Shown here: positions 61,574 to 64,000 of the stretch, in pieces
Layout: each line of letters begins with the position of its first letter
Position numbering within the stretch: the stretch's first letter is position 1
From: Breviolum minutum Mf 1.05b.01
Lineage: Eukaryota > Sar > Dinophyceae > Suessiales > Symbiodiniaceae
NCBI GenBank assembly: GCA_000507305.1
Contig: DF241601.1
Span: 1-64,000 of the forward strand
Reading direction: 5' to 3'
Length of the DNA: 64,000 nt
Translations under genes and position numbers: made by a program
Notes under the pieces: model-generated
Database searches by the model: none
Told to the model about the DNA's origin: nothing
Seen by the model: only the letters and a program-made list of their open reading frames with translations

Positions 61574-62991
61574 TCAACACATCAGCAGCATCTCTCCTGC
61601 CACCAAGGTGCGAAGCGCCCTAGGCAACACAACATTGGACCGTGTCAATATTCTACCATTGCCCCTGATGAAAGTCAAACTTTGCAGGTCTGCTGGCCAT
61701 GTCACGTTGTCCAGGCTCTGATCGAAATTGTCACCAAAAGTAAAACTTTGAAGGCCTGCTGGCCATGNNNNNNNNNNNNNNNNNNNNNNNNNNNNNNNNN
61801 NNNNNNNNNNNNNNNNNNNNNNNNNNNNNNNNNNNNNNNNNNNNNNNNNNNNNNNNNNNNNNNNNNNNNNNNNNNNNNNNNNNNNNNNNNNNNNNNNNNN
61901 NNNNNNNNNNNNNNNNNNNNNNNNNNNNNNNTCTGATTGAATCTCTGACCAAGAGTCAAGCTTTGAAGGCCTCCTGGCCATGTCACGTTGTCCAGGTTCT
62001 GATTGAATCTCTGACCAAGAGTCAAGTTTTGAAGGCCTCCTGGCCATGTCACGTTGTCCAGGTTCTGATTGAACCCTCCTCCAAAAGTCAAACTTTGAAG
62101 GCCCGCTGGCCACATCACATTGTCCAGACTTTGATTGAAATCTCGATCAAAAGTCAAACTTTGCAGGCCTGCTGGCCATGTCACGTTGTCCAGAGTCTGA
62201 TTGAAAGAGTACCCAAAAGTCAAACTTTGCAGGCCTGCTGGCCATGTCACGTTGTCCAGTTTCTGATTGAAATTCTCATCAAAAGTCAAACTTTGGAGGC
62301 CTGCTGGCCATGTCACGTTATCCAGGTTCTGATTGAACATCCCGCCAAAAGTCAAACTTTGAAGGCCTGCTGGCCACGTCATATTGTCCAGGCTCTGATT
62401 GAATCTCTGTCCAAAAGTCAAACTTTGAAGGCCTGCTGGCCACGTCAGGTTGTCCAGGTTGCGATTGAAGTTCCAACCAAAAGTCAAGCTTTGCAGGCCT
62501 CCTGGCAACCTCACATGATCAAGTCTCGGATTGAAACCAGGTGCGAATTTCAAGGTGCGAAGGCTCTTGGGTAAGTTGTGCAGCGAGGCAGATGTTGCCG
62601 CATCAACCCCTGTCATTTCTGTAATCCCATTCAAGGAGAACTCTTCATCCTCAACTCTGTGTCCGTGGGCAAAACGTAAGGCAGCCAGCAAATTGACGGG
62701 GATGTAGGTAGCCGACACCTCTGCCCGTTGACCCCCGAGTCCTTGTTGCTTCAAACTTTCATTCAGCGCAAGCCTTGAAGTATGGGATACAACCAACTGT
62801 AGGCCTGGCTTAGTTGGAACTTCGTCCAAAATCAAGTTCCACAACTCACGACCACACATGGAGTCTGACACATTCAATGTCACTAGGCATTCACCACTGA
62901 TGCTTAGCACCTCAAGCTCTGTAAACCCTTCTCCCCCAGTGTTGCTAGCACTATCGTTGCCATCGATGCGACAGCGCTTGTTTTGCTCCAT
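61574..62991 (-). CDS. Ubiquitin-like + FNIP-repeat protein, copy C (interrupted by gap)
   Basis: Starts at the ATG at 62991 (MEQNKRCRID). A ubiquitin-like region (LEVLSISGECLVTLNVSDSM, later LQLVVSHTSRLALNESLKQQ) is followed by a linker with EDEEFSLNGITEMTG and about ten FNIP-type repeats (LDNVTWPAGLQSLTFGYSFN). A 164-base N gap (61768-61931) follows, then two last repeats and the C-terminus LPRALRTLVAGEML. The frame differs on either side of the gap only because the N count is arbitrary. The in-frame ORF begins at 63042, but the conserved Met in copy A favours 62991. Confidence 0.9.
61768..61931. other. Assembly gap
   Basis: Run of 164 N inside the FNIP array of copy C. Confidence 0.95.
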
Positions 62992-63044
62992 AGGCACACC
63001 CCGATCAATACGTGAATTACCTCCTGATATCGGCCTGATCAATG

Positions 63045-64000
63045 AAAATCAAACCAATTATATCACTGCCATGACTGGGCACAGAATTCACATGGAACAC
63101 AAAAAAAAGAGCTCAGCTCTTGAACTTTCACAATGTGTTTGCTTCATCATGCAATTATCTTTATAAATTGATTATCAAGTAGTATATACTCGAGTTTGGC
63201 ATGTTTCATTTCGGAAATTTGTTGTTGTTGTTGTCGTTGTTGTTGCTGTCGTTGTCGTCTTGGAGTTCGCGACGCTTTTTTTTATCTCTTCAAAACAGCA
63301 AAAGAAACATGCGACAGGAACATCTCAAAACCATGCAACAAGAACTGAACTTCGGATTTGAAATACGTTGCAATGAAAGACACATTATACGTGGATCTTC
63401 CAAGTGTATAAAATTTGCCCCTTTTCACCAGAACAGAAACTACCAAAATCAGAATGTTCACATATTTGGAAGATCCAAGTATCATTAAAGAAACATGTTG
63501 CATTTTTGTTCGAACGTTTGTTGGATGTTTTTTCTGCAAATCTCTCTCAATTACCCACAACAAGTTGTGTTCTGCTCTTCACCTTCCTACAAGTAAGTTT
63601 TTTTTCACCAAGGCACGTTTTCAACCCGTCATATCTCAGAAATGATCCGGGGAAATCATTGCTTGTTTTCCTATCTAAACCCTGGAAGTCAGAGATCAAA
63701 ATTTAAGTCCCCAATTTTGGATGATTCAAATTCCCTAGTTAAATAATAGTCTTTGGTGAAATTCCCCTATTTGTTTAATGGTCCTTGAACTTCCCATGGT
63801 AATTTCTGAATCTTTCTTTTGGGCGCCAAATCAGAATCGATATCATGGCAACCGAAAATCGGAAGAATTTGGGAAGTTTAACCCTGGAACCTAAATCTAG
63901 TAGGTGCTGCTTCTCCCCCCAAACAAATCTCTTGTTCCTAGGCTCTATGTTGAACACCTGCCAACGCATTTCAACGCATTTAACCTTATGTTCAGAGTTT
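63045..64000. other. 5' flank of FNIP copy C, no gene seen
   Basis: Contains a (TTG)n-like stretch at 63211-63260 and nearby perfect words repeated in inverted form (CTTGGATCTTCCAA at 63390 and 63465). No exon-like frame stands out. Confidence 0.4.

Overview
The window looks like nuclear DNA of a dinoflagellate, probably from the Symbiodiniaceae/Suessiales group. The reasons are: genes broken into many short exons; every convincing exon on the minus strand; acceptors of the AG|G type; several introns that keep a known domain in frame only if a GC donor is used; large intronic minisatellites; dense miniature inverted-repeat elements; and genes joining an N-terminal ubiquitin-like domain to FNIP-type or BspA-type leucine-rich repeats. 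The species assignment is inference, not proof. Exon borders are hand-made. Because the genes are fragmented, gene spans are approximate and single exons are the better supported units.

Layout, read on the minus strand from high to low coordinates. 61.57-62.99 kb: a ubiquitin-like/FNIP-repeat gene interrupted by an assembly gap. 56.18-57.06 kb: a ubiquitin-like/BspA-LRR gene. About 55.4-34.2 kb: a long helical-repeat gene whose 3' exons carry the SpoU 2'-O-methyltransferase motifs, i.e. a TRM3/TARBP1-type tRNA methyltransferase. Two tandem FNIP-repeat genes (43.5-42.55 and 41.64-40.93 kb) sit between its exons. 32.92-30.65 kb: dihydrofolate reductase in five exons, with no thymidylate synthase exons seen. 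28.82-27.83 kb: exons of an unrecognised small gene. 27.3-19 kb: essentially gene-free, with a 5'-truncated LINE 3' end, minisatellites and a polypurine tract.

18.4-13.38 kb: a gene ending in a Nup98-type autoproteolytic domain preceded by a dynein-stalk-like helical segment, with an ~800 bp minisatellite in one intron. 12.95-~4.5 kb (perhaps to 0.85 kb): a multidomain ubiquitin gene with, in order, an E2 (UBC) domain, RanBP2-type zinc finger, RING-H2 finger, helical exons and a SPRY domain, which would be a combined E2/E3 enzyme. 1-579: two small overlapping ORFs (ATGA overlap), one with a membrane segment and one with a coiled coil, of unknown type.

At least eight families of ~100-130 bp inverted-repeat elements are scattered between and inside the genes, some nested in one another. 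Most of the remaining sequence is AT-rich intron or intergenic DNA in which I see nothing specific.
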